From positions 1,268,001 to 1,332,000 of the forward strand of contig NC_022792.1 of assembly GCF_000504085.1 (NCBI RefSeq): a stretch of 64,000 nt of DNA, written 5' to 3'. Both the position numbers and the translations under genes were made by a program. Below the pieces are notes generated by a model. The model was given only the letters and a program-made list of their open reading frames with translations, did no database searches and was not told the origin of the DNA. Origin of the DNA: Pseudothermotoga elfii DSM 9442 = NBRC 107921. Lineage in GTDB: Bacteria; Thermotogota; Thermotogae; Thermotogales; DSM-5069. Below are positions 33,956 through 43,007 of the stretch, one piece after another (within the stretch, counting starts at the first letter, position 1; each line of letters opens with the position of its first letter).

Positions 33956-35224
33956 CTAATCCAGATATTTTCCCCTTGTCTCTCTTCCAAAAACCAGCAC
34001 AGCAATCCCTGTTAGTATTGCTATCACACAGATCCATCCTAATATCTGTGCAAGATTCTTTCCCTTTTCCATCATAAAACCTGTGTAATAAGGAGCTATA
34101 ATTCCAGCTATTCGTGCCCATACGCCAGCCGCACCATTTCCCGTTCCTCTGAGAAAGGTGGGGTACAATTCTGGAGTATATGCATAGACCAGTCCCCATA
34201 CTCCCAAGCAGAAAAAAGAGAGCACCAGGGCCGATATCAAAAGCGAGATGTCTCCACTAACGCTTGCCCACAATATGGTGGAGATACCAGTCCCAATAAA
34301 ATAAACTCCAAGCGACACCTTCCTTCCCCATTTTTCTATAAAGTACGCGGCTGAAAGATAGCCTGGAAGTTGCGATAGCATCATATAGAAAGTAAACCAC
34401 GAAGATTTAACAACACTGATTCCCTGAGAAGAAAATATCTTTGGCGCCCAGGTGAACAGAGCATAATAAACAAAACTTACCACAAACCACGCGCCCCATA
34501 CAACAACAGTGTCTTTGAGATGATCTTTTTTGAAAAGAGAAAAAATAAAGGTTTTTTCTCTCTTTGATAATTCAATATCTTCACATATCTTTGAACCTAT
34601 TGCCTTTTCAAGAGCCTCTTTACCACCTTTAAGAAAAGAATACTTTGGGGTCTCGCTCATTTTGGCAAACACCGGAACAAAAAGATATCCCGCGGCAAAT
34701 ATCCAGAAAATCCATCGCCAGTTTGGAAGAACAAAAACAGCAAATAATCCAATCAATATACTCCCAACAGCCCAGCTGGATTCCAGAAGAACCAGATATC
34801 TTCCTCTAATTTTGAAACCTGTGAACTCAGAAAGATACGTATTGAAAGAAGGCATCAACCCACCATAGCCAAATCCTGAAAATGCCCTCAGGGTTAGAAG
34901 TGAGCGGAGTGAATGTGTGAATCCAGATAAAAAAGTGAAGGTGATCGTACAGAGAAAAAACAACAAATTCGAGATCTTTCTTCCAAACAGATCTGCTATA
35001 AATCCTGCCAGAAGGGCTCCCACCAGCATGCCAAGAAACGTAATGCTGGCAATCGATGCACCCTGTGTGGAAGAAAGTCCCCATTCTCTTATAACAGGAA
35101 CAAGAACGAAAGATACAAGCATCACACCTGCCGCGTCGAACATCCATGCAATCGATGTGAGTAGCAGAAATTTTCTCTGGGTTTTCCTGTCAACATATTT
35201 CTCAACCACTTCGTCTATCTTCAT
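33956..35224 (-). CDS. niaP: MFS transporter, probably niacin (NiaP)
   Basis: A 422-residue major-facilitator protein with twelve predicted membrane segments; the loop between segments 2 and 3 reads ADLFGRK and the first half ends with a long cytoplasmic loop around residue 200. The sugar/organic-acid branch of MFS includes NiaP. The substrate is proposed from its operon partner NiaR (3 nt upstream), a niacin-responsive repressor, and from the operator in front of the pair. Confidence 0.8.
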   Translation of the reverse strand: MKIDEVVEKYVDRKTQRKFLLLTSIAWMFDAAGVMLVSFVLVPVIREWGLSSTQGASIASITFLGMLVGALLAGFIADLFGRKISNLLFFLCTITFTFLSGFTHSLRSLLTLRAFSGFGYGGLMPSFNTYLSEFTGFKIRGRYLVLLESSWAVGSILIGLFAVFVLPNWRWIFWIFAAGYLFVPVFAKMSETPKYSFLKGGKEALEKAIGSKICEDIELSKREKTFIFSLFKKDHLKDTVVVWGAWFVVSFVYYALFTWAPKIFSSQGISVVKSSWFTFYMMLSQLPGYLSAAYFIEKWGRKVSLGVYFIGTGISTILWASVSGDISLLISALVLSFFCLGVWGLVYAYTPELYPTFLRGTGNGAAGVWARIAGIIAPYYTGFMMEKGKNLAQILGWICVIAILTGIAVLVFGRETRGKYLD

Positions 35225-35227
35225 TCA

Positions 35228-35749
35228 TTATTCCTCCTCTATCAAGAAACCTTTTTTTCTGAGCTCATGTAATATCTTTTCCAGAGATTCTCTGTCGTGA
35301 GTCTCAATAGTGTGAAGATGCACCCCTTCAGACAAAGCCAGTAATGGTTCGGTTTTCGTCATCTTCATAAGATTCACAAACTTTATAACATCTTCTTCAG
35401 ATGAAACATCAACCATTCCCCGTATTTCTCCATAAATTGGGTGCTCCACAATAACATCAACAACTCTTCCACCATTTTTCACTACGCACATAAGTTCTTC
35501 CATTATCTCATCAGTACCGTGTTTCACAGCCACTAATTTCGAAATCTTAGACCTTCCTTTTGAAAGCACATAACCCCGTGGAGTTGAGATGAAATCATAC
35601 CCAATGCTCTTCAAATATGCGATATCTTGAACAATTACCTGCCGGCTTACACCAAGATCCTGTGCCAGCCTCGATCCGCTGATAGGTTCTTGAGATCTCT
35701 CAAGGATTTGTATAACCTTTTTCAATCTCTCTTCTCTGAATTCTTTCAT
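35228..35749 (-). CDS. niaR: NiaR niacin-responsive transcriptional repressor
   Basis: A 173-residue regulator: N-terminal helix-turn-helix (SGSRLAQDLGVSRQVIVQDIAYLKSIGYDFI) and a C-terminal 3H domain with conserved His in VAVKHGTDEI, VIVEHPIYGEI and EGVHLHTIETHD, which bind nicotinate and metal. NiaR controls niacin uptake and NAD synthesis. ATG 35749 is chosen because the promoter and operator end just before it; the longer frame (to 35845) would run through the promoter. Operon niaR-niaP; autoregulated. Confidence 0.88.
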   Translation of the reverse strand: MKEFREERLKKVIQILERSQEPISGSRLAQDLGVSRQVIVQDIAYLKSIGYDFISTPRGYVLSKGRSKISKLVAVKHGTDEIMEELMCVVKNGGRVVDVIVEHPIYGEIRGMVDVSSEEDVIKFVNLMKMTKTEPLLALSEGVHLHTIETHDRESLEKILHELRKKGFLIEEE

Positions 35750-35766
35750 ACTGATCACTCGACAAT

Positions 35767-35795
35767 ATTTTACACCTGCTGTAAAATAATGACAA
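35767..35795 (-). promoter_or_regulatory. niaR promoter with NiaR operator in the spacer
   Basis: On the minus strand TTGTCA (35795-35790), 17 bp, then TAAAAT (35772-35767). The spacer holds a perfect palindrome TTTTACA-N5-TGTAAAA (35768-35786) that covers the -10. A repressor bound there would block RNA polymerase, so it is the expected NiaR box. The leader to the ATG is about 12 nt. Confidence 0.75.
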
Positions 35796-35897
35796 TATAT
35801 TTGGAAGATCCTAAAACAATTTCTCTGGATTATCTCAATTGCCAAGTTTTCAAAGGCACTTTCATGTTATGGTAAGATCTAATCAGGGGGGGAAAGC

Positions 35898-36959
35898 ATG
35901 GGCAGATTTTTACCGAAGTTTCCCACTTCAAGAAAGAAAGTAATTGTGTTTGTACCACATTCAGATTATCTTAATTACTTACTTCATAAATTCAACGATA
36001 TCTTCAAGCACGATGTGGAAATAGATTTAATGGATGATTATCTTTCTTTCGAGATGGAGTTCGATAAATTCATAGATCTTGCATTGTCTTCACAAGAATT
36101 CACACAAATCGAGCTGGAGGAAATAACACTCTTACCACTCGATGTTGGAGAAACCTTTACTTTGCGTTGCTTAAAAAATTCACGAACATTTCAGTACTGG
36201 ATAGATCTTCGAAGATCGGATGTGCTCGATTTTGTCCTTCAAAATGAATCTCTCACAACCTTTTTTCAACCTGTTGTGAATTACAAAACTGGCAAGGTTG
36301 TTTGCTACGAATGTCTCTCAAGAGGAATCGATCAAAATGGTGAACTGATAGCCCCGGCTTTACTTTTTGATCTGGCAAAAAGATTAGATGTACTTCTCGA
36401 GCTTAGCAAATTAGCAATAGTAAAAGCTTTGAAGGTCTCTAAGCAAAAAAACATTACTCAACCAGTAAGTATAAACTTTCCACCAAGTATTTTGCTCGAT
36501 CCTGATTTTGTATATAAAACAATTTCAGATGAATTAGAAAAACTCAAAATGAGACCCGAGCAGGTTATTTTAGAATTAACAGAAAGCGAAAAAGAAATCA
36601 AGGAATTTGAGAAGTTTGTCCTTGAATCTCTGAAAAAAAGGGGTATAAAAATTGCCATCGATGATTTTGGAAATGGGTTTTCATCTCTCGAAAGGCTTGC
36701 AAATTTAAAACCAGATATAATAAAAATAGACATGGGACTTGTGAGAGATATCCAGAAAGATCGCTTGAAACGTTATATGGTTGAAGCTCTGGTTTCAATG
36801 GCAAAAAAATCAGATATTCAAGTAATTGCCGAAGGGGTTGAAACAAAAGAAGAATGTAAAACCCTGTTTGCGCTTGGTGTGGATTTGATGCAGGGATACT
36901 TGTTTGCAAAACCTGGCCCGGAGCCGTTGAGAGAAATTGATCAGAATTTTTCGAAGTGA
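35898..36959 (+). CDS. EAL-domain cyclic-di-GMP phosphodiesterase
   Basis: A 353-residue protein: about 110 residues of unknown N-terminal domain, then an EAL domain from about 115. Metal and catalytic residues appear intact: ECLSR in place of E-A-L (Glu kept), SINFPPS, ELTESE, AIDDFGNGFSS, DIIKID and IAEGVET. It should hydrolyse c-di-GMP. No GGDEF domain or membrane segment. GGGGGG ribosome site. It stands alone between niaR and the dextran operon. Confidence 0.88.
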   Translation: MGRFLPKFPTSRKKVIVFVPHSDYLNYLLHKFNDIFKHDVEIDLMDDYLSFEMEFDKFIDLALSSQEFTQIELEEITLLPLDVGETFTLRCLKNSRTFQYWIDLRRSDVLDFVLQNESLTTFFQPVVNYKTGKVVCYECLSRGIDQNGELIAPALLFDLAKRLDVLLELSKLAIVKALKVSKQKNITQPVSINFPPSILLDPDFVYKTISDELEKLKMRPEQVILELTESEKEIKEFEKFVLESLKKRGIKIAIDDFGNGFSSLERLANLKPDIIKIDMGLVRDIQKDRLKRYMVEALVSMAKKSDIQVIAEGVETKEECKTLFALGVDLMQGYLFAKPGPEPLREIDQNFSK

Positions 36960-37033
36960 ACTAATCTTTCGCTTTTCCGCTTTTTCTTGGCAGGCTTTCC
37001 TTGAGAAAATGCCCTTTGATGTTATGTTTCTTC

Positions 37034-37062
37034 TTGACATTTCTTATGGATTGTGATATCTT
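37034..37062 (+). promoter_or_regulatory. promoter of the ROK/dextran operon
   Basis: TTGACA (37034-37039), 17 bp, TATCTT (37057-37062), with TG two bases before the -10 (extended). It is 58 nt upstream of the ROK-regulator ATG 37120. The spacer and leader are AT-rich, with no clear operator palindrome. Confidence 0.55.
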
Positions 37063-37119
37063 TTTTAATGTGATACTTTTTTCATTGAATAAAGAAATAT
37101 GAACGTAAGGAGGTTATCG

Positions 37120-38331
37120 ATGAAACTCACCAGAGACATCCTCAAAGATCACAACGAAAAAATCGTTCTCAGAACAATAAGACAAATGGGGGAAGTAAGC
37201 AGAACTACAATAAGTAAAAAAACAGGCTTAAGCATTGCTTCTATTACAAACATCACTTCTCGATTGCTTGAAGCAAATCTCATAAAAGAGAATCGCTATG
37301 GCAAATCGAAAGGCGGACGACGCCCCGTACTCCTTGGAATAAATGAAAAACATAGCTGGGCTATAGGTGTAAAGGTTGGGTATCTGTATCTGTATTTTGT
37401 TGTTACAGACCTCCTTGGTACTCCTGTTTTGGAACAAAAAATACCGTTAAATACCGCTTCGTACAATGCAGTTGTAGAAAAAATTGCAGACTTTGTAAAC
37501 ACCATCGTGAAAATTCCTGAATATGTTGATAGAAAATTTCTCGGAATAGGCGTTGCTGTATCTGGTTCTGTTGACAGTGAGCATGGTATAGTCAAAAGCT
37601 CATACATTCTTGAATGGGGAAACGTTCCAATAGGTCCCGTGCTCGAAGAAAGGATCAAAGCTCCCGTTCTTGTATACAATGATGTTGATTCTTTTGCCGT
37701 AGCACACTACACGATTGGAAGAGCAAAAAAATACAAAAACTGTATTTTCATTACTTTGGGGAGCGGTGTTGGCGGAGCAATGATCCTTGGTGGAAAACTT
37801 TATACCGGAAGGGGGGGAGCAGGAGAAATTGGTCATATGACAGTTATTTGTGATGGTAAGAAATGTTCATGCGGCAGTTATGGATGCCTGGAAGCGGAAA
37901 TCTCGTTCAATGCTCTGGTTGATCGCATCAAAAAGAAAACGAATATAGAATCTCTTAAAAATCGTTCTTGCCTGACTACAGAAGATGAAGCTATACACTA
38001 TATTCATAAAGCATTACAGATTGATCGGGAAGCGGTGATAGAAGCTTTTGATGAAATTAGTGTACTTCTTGGTGTTGCCATTAAGAACATGATAAACATT
38101 TTTGCGCCAGATTATGTACTCATTGGTGGAGAAGCCTTGGAATTCAGAGATCTTTTTTTGAAGAAAGCTATTCTGATAGCTCGAGAAAATTCATTCGGAG
38201 ATCTTGGAGATGATGTCGTAATTGATATCGATGACATGGGGGAAGTGGCATGGGTTCAGGGAGTAATTCTAAACCTTATTGAAAAAGAGGTATTCCAGGT
38301 TGACGGAAGGGGGAACACTTATGAGGTTTAA
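37120..38331 (+). CDS. ROK-family transcriptional regulator
   Basis: A 403-residue XylR/NagC-type protein: winged helix (VSRTTISKKTGLSIASITNITSRLLEANLI, about residues 20-55), then the ROK sugar-kinase-like domain with GVAVSGSVD, LGSGVGGAMI, and the zinc motif GEIGHMTVICDGKKCSCGSYGCLEA. ATG 37120 follows AAGGAGG; the ATG at 37099 is not needed. It heads an operon for isomaltooligosaccharide uptake and breakdown, whose inducer is probably isomaltose, glucose or an analogue. Its end overlaps the binding-protein gene. Confidence 0.88.
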   Translation: MKLTRDILKDHNEKIVLRTIRQMGEVSRTTISKKTGLSIASITNITSRLLEANLIKENRYGKSKGGRRPVLLGINEKHSWAIGVKVGYLYLYFVVTDLLGTPVLEQKIPLNTASYNAVVEKIADFVNTIVKIPEYVDRKFLGIGVAVSGSVDSEHGIVKSSYILEWGNVPIGPVLEERIKAPVLVYNDVDSFAVAHYTIGRAKKYKNCIFITLGSGVGGAMILGGKLYTGRGGAGEIGHMTVICDGKKCSCGSYGCLEAEISFNALVDRIKKKTNIESLKNRSCLTTEDEAIHYIHKALQIDREAVIEAFDEISVLLGVAIKNMINIFAPDYVLIGGEALEFRDLFLKKAILIARENSFGDLGDDVVIDIDDMGEVAWVQGVILNLIEKEVFQVDGRGNTYEV

Positions 38332-39576
38332 ATTACCACTGCTAATCTTGCTGGTTTTTATGGTTGTGACAACAGTTGGTTCCAAAAAAGAGATTGTTTT
38401 TTGGCATTCTTATTCCACAGATTCAGGTGAATATAAACTACTTGTAGAAAAAATCATACCCGAATTCGAAAAACAGCACTCGGATATCAAAATAGTCGAG
38501 ATGCAGGTTCCATACGATGAAATGCGACGAAGACTTATCACAGCAACAGCTGCAGCTCAATTTCCTGACGTCATGAGGATGGACATTATCTGGGTTCCGC
38601 AATTTGCTGAGATAGGAGTGCTGTTAGCTGTGACGAAACTTTTCCAGAAGATTTTGCATCTCTGAAAGATAATTTTTTCGATGGGCCTTTATCCACGTGC
38701 TACTGGAATGATCATTATTACGGACTTCCTCTGGATACGAACACACGTATCTTGCTATGGAATAAAAAAGTGTTTGAAGAAGAAGGTTTGTCAGGACCAC
38801 CTGAAACTATGGATGAGTTCATAGAGTATATAAAACTTTTGACCAAAGATTTGAATAAAGATGGAACTATTGATCGCTGGGGTTATGCGGATAGCGGTTT
38901 GAATCCATGGAATACAATACCCTGGATTTATTCAATGGGAGGCTCAATTCTGGATCCAACTAATTCAAAAGCTGAAGGATATGTCAATTCTTCAGCAAGC
39001 GTGAAAGCCCTTGAAGTCTTTTCAAAATTATACAAAGAAGGGTGTATATCTGACACCATAGCAGGCGGTGGTAGCATAGGTTCGTTTGAAGGATATGCTG
39101 AAGGGGTTTATGCTATGACTATAGGTGGTCCCTGGAGCTGGTCTATTATTAAAGGACAATATCCTGACGCGGAGATTAATTATTCGCTGTTCCCTCGCGG
39201 GGAAAATGGTTCGAGATCTGTGGTTGGCGGAGAAGATATCGTAATTTTCAAAAGTACGCGTTATCCAAAAGAAGCGTGGGAATTTGTAAAATATATGGTC
39301 TCATATGAAGTCCAGCGAGAATTTTCTACAGTAGGGCAAATTCCCATTCTGAAAACATTGCTTGAAGATTCCAATATAAAAGAGCACCCATTTATGCTTA
39401 TATACCTGAAACAGCTCGAAACAGCCGTGGCAAGATCTCCACATCCTGCCTGGAATCAGATAAGCGATGTCCTTCAAAAAGCTTGGGAAGATGCTGTGAT
39501 AGGAGACATAAATCCAAAAGAAGCACTCGATTTGGCTGCACAAGAAATAGAAGCAATTCTCGATGAATTCGAATAA
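38321..39576 (+). pseudogene. sugar ABC transporter substrate-binding protein, frameshifted
   Basis: A MalE-type binding protein (CUT1 family) split by one lost base. The first frame (ATG 38321, ribosome site AAGGGGG) gives a signal peptide, EIVFWHSYSTDSGEYK and AQFPDVMRMDIIWVPQFAEIGVLLAV, then stops at 38663-38665. The correct continuation DETFPEDFASLKDNFFDG is in another frame from about 38632, where GCTGTGACGAA would need one more base (GCTGTNGACGAA). The rest (to 39576) is complete, with GGPWSWSI and the typical C-terminus. Either the transporter lacks its binding protein or this is a sequencing error; everything downstream is intact. Confidence 0.85.
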
Positions 39577-39586
39577 TTTTATTAAC

Positions 39587-39616
39587 TGAGGGCAAGTGAT
39601 TCATCGCTTGCCCTCA
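39587..39616 (+). promoter_or_regulatory. intercistronic hairpin after the binding-protein gene
   Basis: TGAGGGCAAG and CTTGCCCTCA are a perfect 10-bp stem around a 10-nt loop, without a T run after it. Such hairpins between a binding-protein gene and its permease genes usually stabilise upstream mRNA or reduce downstream expression. Confidence 0.6.
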
Positions 39617-39661
39617 ATATCGTTACTATAAGTACAGATGCCCATCAAGGAGTGGCTTTTT

Positions 39662-40543
39662 ATGAAAAAAAGAAGCACCCGAAAAAAAATCATAGGAACC
39701 TTTTTTGTCCTACCAGGACTTATTTCGTACTTTGGTTGGACCATTTATCCCATTATCAAATCTTTTTCAATGAGTTTTTACAAATGGAATATAAATCCCG
39801 ATATACCCCCAGTTTTTGTAGGCATTGAGAACTATAGAAAATTGTTTCAAGATGATTTGTTCTGGTCGGCATTGAAAAATACCATTATATATGTTCTTGT
39901 TACTGTCCCAGGACAGATTGTCCTTGGTCTTTTGATAGCAATACTTCTAAACAGAAATATTAAGGGTAAAACGGTTTTTAGACTTTTGTATTATCTTCCT
40001 GTTGTTACTTCCTGGGTTATAGTATCCGCTGTTTTCCAATATTTGTTTGCAACAAGAGGTGGAGTTGTGAATTTCTTGCTGAAAGATGTGCTGCATATTA
40101 TATCAACAGACATCAGGTGGTTCTCACAACCATCTATGGCTATGATACCTGTTTACACCTTGGGGATATGGAAAGGAATAGGCTGGTCGATGTTAATTTT
40201 TCTGGCAGGACTTCAAGCTATTCCACGACAATATTACGAAGCTGCACGTGTTGATGGTGCAGGTGCTTGGACCACTTTTCGGCGAATCACCCTCCCTTTA
40301 TTAAAACCAACATTTGTCTTTGAACTTGTAATGTTGACCATAGGTGGATTTAACGTATTTTTGTCGGTTTATGTCATGACGGGTGGCGGGCCAAGAAATG
40401 CAACGCAGGTATTATCAACATATATGTTCAAACAAGCATTTCAATATTTTCACTTTGGTTATGGTGCAGCAATTTCTGTGGTTTTTTTCATATTGGTTTT
40501 CTCTATTGCACAACTTCAGCGAATTCTCTTCAAAAGAGATTAA
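39662..40543 (+). CDS. sugar ABC transporter permease (MalF type)
   Basis: A 293-residue inner-membrane permease with six predicted membrane segments and the cytoplasmic EAA loop YEAARVDGAGAWTTFRRITLPLLKP that docks the ATPase. ATG 39662 follows AAGGAGTGG; the upstream ATG 39638 would lack a site. The first 20 residues are basic (KKRSTRKKIIG). Substrate presumably isomaltooligosaccharides, from the glucosidase genes downstream. No ATPase gene is in the operon, so a shared MsmK/MalK-like ATPase is expected. Confidence 0.88.
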   Translation: MKKRSTRKKIIGTFFVLPGLISYFGWTIYPIIKSFSMSFYKWNINPDIPPVFVGIENYRKLFQDDLFWSALKNTIIYVLVTVPGQIVLGLLIAILLNRNIKGKTVFRLLYYLPVVTSWVIVSAVFQYLFATRGGVVNFLLKDVLHIISTDIRWFSQPSMAMIPVYTLGIWKGIGWSMLIFLAGLQAIPRQYYEAARVDGAGAWTTFRRITLPLLKPTFVFELVMLTIGGFNVFLSVYVMTGGGPRNATQVLSTYMFKQAFQYFHFGYGAAISVVFFILVFSIAQLQRILFKRD

Positions 40544-40560
40544 AAATGCGAGGTGGGTAA

Positions 40561-41391
40561 ATGAAAAAGCAACTGATGAATACATTCGTCTTTGCTGCTC
40601 TCGTCGTTGGTGCTATGGTTATGATCTTTCCTTTTTATTATATGTTTATAACTTCTCTCAAACAAGCTGCGTATGTTTTCACAATTCCTCCACAACTCAT
40701 ACCAAAGCCGGCAACTTTTGAAAATTATGCCTTCATATGGAAAGAGGCAGATTTTGGACAATATTTTTTAAACAGTGTCATGATAACTATTCCAGGGGTT
40801 CTTCTCAACGTTTTTCTCTCAGCATTGACAGCTTATGGATTTGCAAGATACCGATTTCCTTTAAAAGAAATGGTATTCAGCCTGTTAATAGCTACGCTCT
40901 CTGTGCCTGGTTTGCTTTTGATAATACCACAATTTCAAATCATCAGTAAATTCAAGTTCCTTATGGATAACAAACTGACAGTTATTTTAACAGCTGGTAT
41001 TAGTGGAATAGCGTTCAACGCATTTTTCCTCAGAGGGTTTTTCGAAGGATTGCCAAAAGAAATAGAGGAATCTGCTGAAATAGATGGCTGCAACGCATTT
41101 CAGATTTTCTGGCATATAGTTATTCCTATGGCTCGCCCGGCTATTGCTACTCTCGCCATAATGTCGTTTCTTGGTATCTGGGATGACTACTTCTGGCCTT
41201 CTTTGATTCTACAATCAAAACATAATTGGACTTTGCCCATAGGAATCATGGCTTTGAAAGGCCAGCATACAGTTAGATGGAATCTTATCTTTGCTGGAAC
41301 TATGATAGCAGTGGTACCTGTGATAATTATATATTTCTTGCTTCAGAAATATTTTGTGAAAACTGTAGCAGAAGGAGGATTGAAATTTTAA
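40561..41391 (+). CDS. sugar ABC transporter permease (MalG type)
   Basis: A 276-residue partner permease with six membrane segments and the EAA loop EIEESAEIDGCNAFQIFWHIVIPMARP. It begins 17 nt after the MalF-type gene with a GAGGTGGG site. Together they form the channel of a CUT1 importer. Confidence 0.88.
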   Translation: MKKQLMNTFVFAALVVGAMVMIFPFYYMFITSLKQAAYVFTIPPQLIPKPATFENYAFIWKEADFGQYFLNSVMITIPGVLLNVFLSALTAYGFARYRFPLKEMVFSLLIATLSVPGLLLIIPQFQIISKFKFLMDNKLTVILTAGISGIAFNAFFLRGFFEGLPKEIEESAEIDGCNAFQIFWHIVIPMARPAIATLAIMSFLGIWDDYFWPSLILQSKHNWTLPIGIMALKGQHTVRWNLIFAGTMIAVVPVIIIYFLLQKYFVKTVAEGGLKF

Positions 41392-41393
41392 CT

Positions 41394-43004
41394 ATGAGAG
41401 CAATTTTCGACAAAGCCTATTATTGCCCTGGAGATACTATTGTATTGCATATTGAATCTTCTGCGGAAAACCTTTTCAGAGTGAGATTTCTTAAATTGAC
41501 TGATTGCGTTTTTGAAACAATTACAACAAAAAAGAATATCGAAATTGTGGTCCCCCCCAACGCTTTCGGAGGATATGGGGTTGATATTGAAGCATTGGAC
41601 GAACATAATGAGGTCGTTGATAAAATTCACAGGGGAATCACAGTTGCAAAAAAATGGTCTGACTTTCCCGTGTATGGATATCTCACAGATTTTAGACCGA
41701 AACGGTACGATATTGAGAAAACACTCAATTGGCTAACTCAATATCATGTCAGCGCTCTTCAGTATTACGATTGGATGTATGATTACCACAAGCTCGTGTA
41801 TGAAGAGGGAGACCTGTATAAAGATGCATGGTGGCGAAAAAGGTATATTTCGAACAAGATACTTAAGGAGCTGATAAATACCGCGCATTCTAAAAATATT
41901 GTTTCTTTGGCGTATGTATCCATTTATGCGGCACGAAAAAATGTAGCAATTAAGCATCCCAACTGGGCAATTTACGTACACGACAAAGATAAAATCAACC
42001 TGTTAGATTTTTCAAACAAACTCTGCATAATGAATACCTACAAAAATAGTGGATGGACAAAACTACTATATGAAGAGTGCAAAAAGGTTATTGAGTTTGG
42101 TTTCGATGGAATTCATCTCGATCAGTATGGTTACCCAAAAGATGGAGAAGCCCTTGCTTTAGAAGAAGACACTTATAAACCTTACAACACATCAAGAGGG
42201 TTCAAGGAATTCATAAATGAGCTGAAAAAGTTTATTGAAAAACCATTGATTTTTAATTATGTGGATAACTGGCCATCCGAACTTCAAAACAATCTTAAAA
42301 CTGAAATTGTCTATATAGAACCATGGGAATGTTGTCCAACCTTAAAAGAACTTTCCCGAGCGACACGTGAAGCCCGAAAAAGAAGTAATGGAAAAATTCC
42401 AATTATTGCTGGATACATCAATCATAACTTCACTGAATCTATTCTTTTGACTGACGCAACTATACTTTCTTCCACAGGCCAAAGACTCGAATTGGGAGAG
42501 TACAAGAGGCTTTTGAGTGGACCTTACTTTCCCAACGATTGGGGTACTGTAGATAAAAATTTAGCGACACATTTGCTCAGTTACTATGACTTCTTTGCAC
42601 GTTACAGGGATTTTTTTGAGGGTGAATTTAAATTGATTAAAAACGCTCACGAAATATGTGAAAACGCGTCCACAGAACCAGAGGCCAATAAAATCTGGAT
42701 TTCTATTTTAAATTTAAAAGCAAAAAAAGCTTGCATGATAAATATGGTTAATTACATCGGCGTTGAAAAACTGACCTGGAAAAAACCTCTCTCCCAGCCA
42801 GAAAAGTTGGAGAATATTTGTGTCTCAATTCCATTCGAATTAATTTCCTTTGAAAATCCGGATTTTTATTTCGTCTCAGCTGATAATCAACTTGAACCAG
42901 AGCAAATATCGGTTAAACTTTTTCAAAACAGATATGAGATCAAGATTCCGCATCTTTATTATTGGAGTTCGATTCTAATCATTTCAAATAAAAAGGAGGA
43001 ATAA
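41394..43004 (+). CDS. GH66 dextranase
   Basis: A 536-residue family 66 endo-alpha-1,6-glucanase: GFDGIHLDQYG places the nucleophile at Asp243 and VYIEPWE the acid/base at Glu309; the YLTDFRP start of the barrel and the QYYDWMYD segment are also typical. There is an N-terminal beta domain and a C-terminal beta domain. No signal peptide is visible, so it may act inside the cell on imported oligosaccharides. From memory, a thermostable GH66 dextranase has been characterised in Thermotoga lettingae, in line with the inferred host. ATG 41394 is used; the AAGGAGG upstream is rather far (about 18 nt), so translation may be coupled to the permease. Confidence 0.87.
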   Translation: MRAIFDKAYYCPGDTIVLHIESSAENLFRVRFLKLTDCVFETITTKKNIEIVVPPNAFGGYGVDIEALDEHNEVVDKIHRGITVAKKWSDFPVYGYLTDFRPKRYDIEKTLNWLTQYHVSALQYYDWMYDYHKLVYEEGDLYKDAWWRKRYISNKILKELINTAHSKNIVSLAYVSIYAARKNVAIKHPNWAIYVHDKDKINLLDFSNKLCIMNTYKNSGWTKLLYEECKKVIEFGFDGIHLDQYGYPKDGEALALEEDTYKPYNTSRGFKEFINELKKFIEKPLIFNYVDNWPSELQNNLKTEIVYIEPWECCPTLKELSRATREARKRSNGKIPIIAGYINHNFTESILLTDATILSSTGQRLELGEYKRLLSGPYFPNDWGTVDKNLATHLLSYYDFFARYRDFFEGEFKLIKNAHEICENASTEPEANKIWISILNLKAKKACMINMVNYIGVEKLTWKKPLSQPEKLENICVSIPFELISFENPDFYFVSADNQLEPEQISVKLFQNRYEIKIPHLYYWSSILIISNKKEE

Positions 43005-43007
43005 ACT

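Noticed and set aside
36960-37030. Possible small gene after the EAL protein
   Set aside because: No start with ribosome site; short and AT-rich, best read as leader and promoter DNA.
39587-39616. Hairpin as transcription terminator of the dextran operon
   Set aside because: No T run follows and the permease and glucosidase genes continue on the same strand, so an mRNA-stability hairpin fits better.
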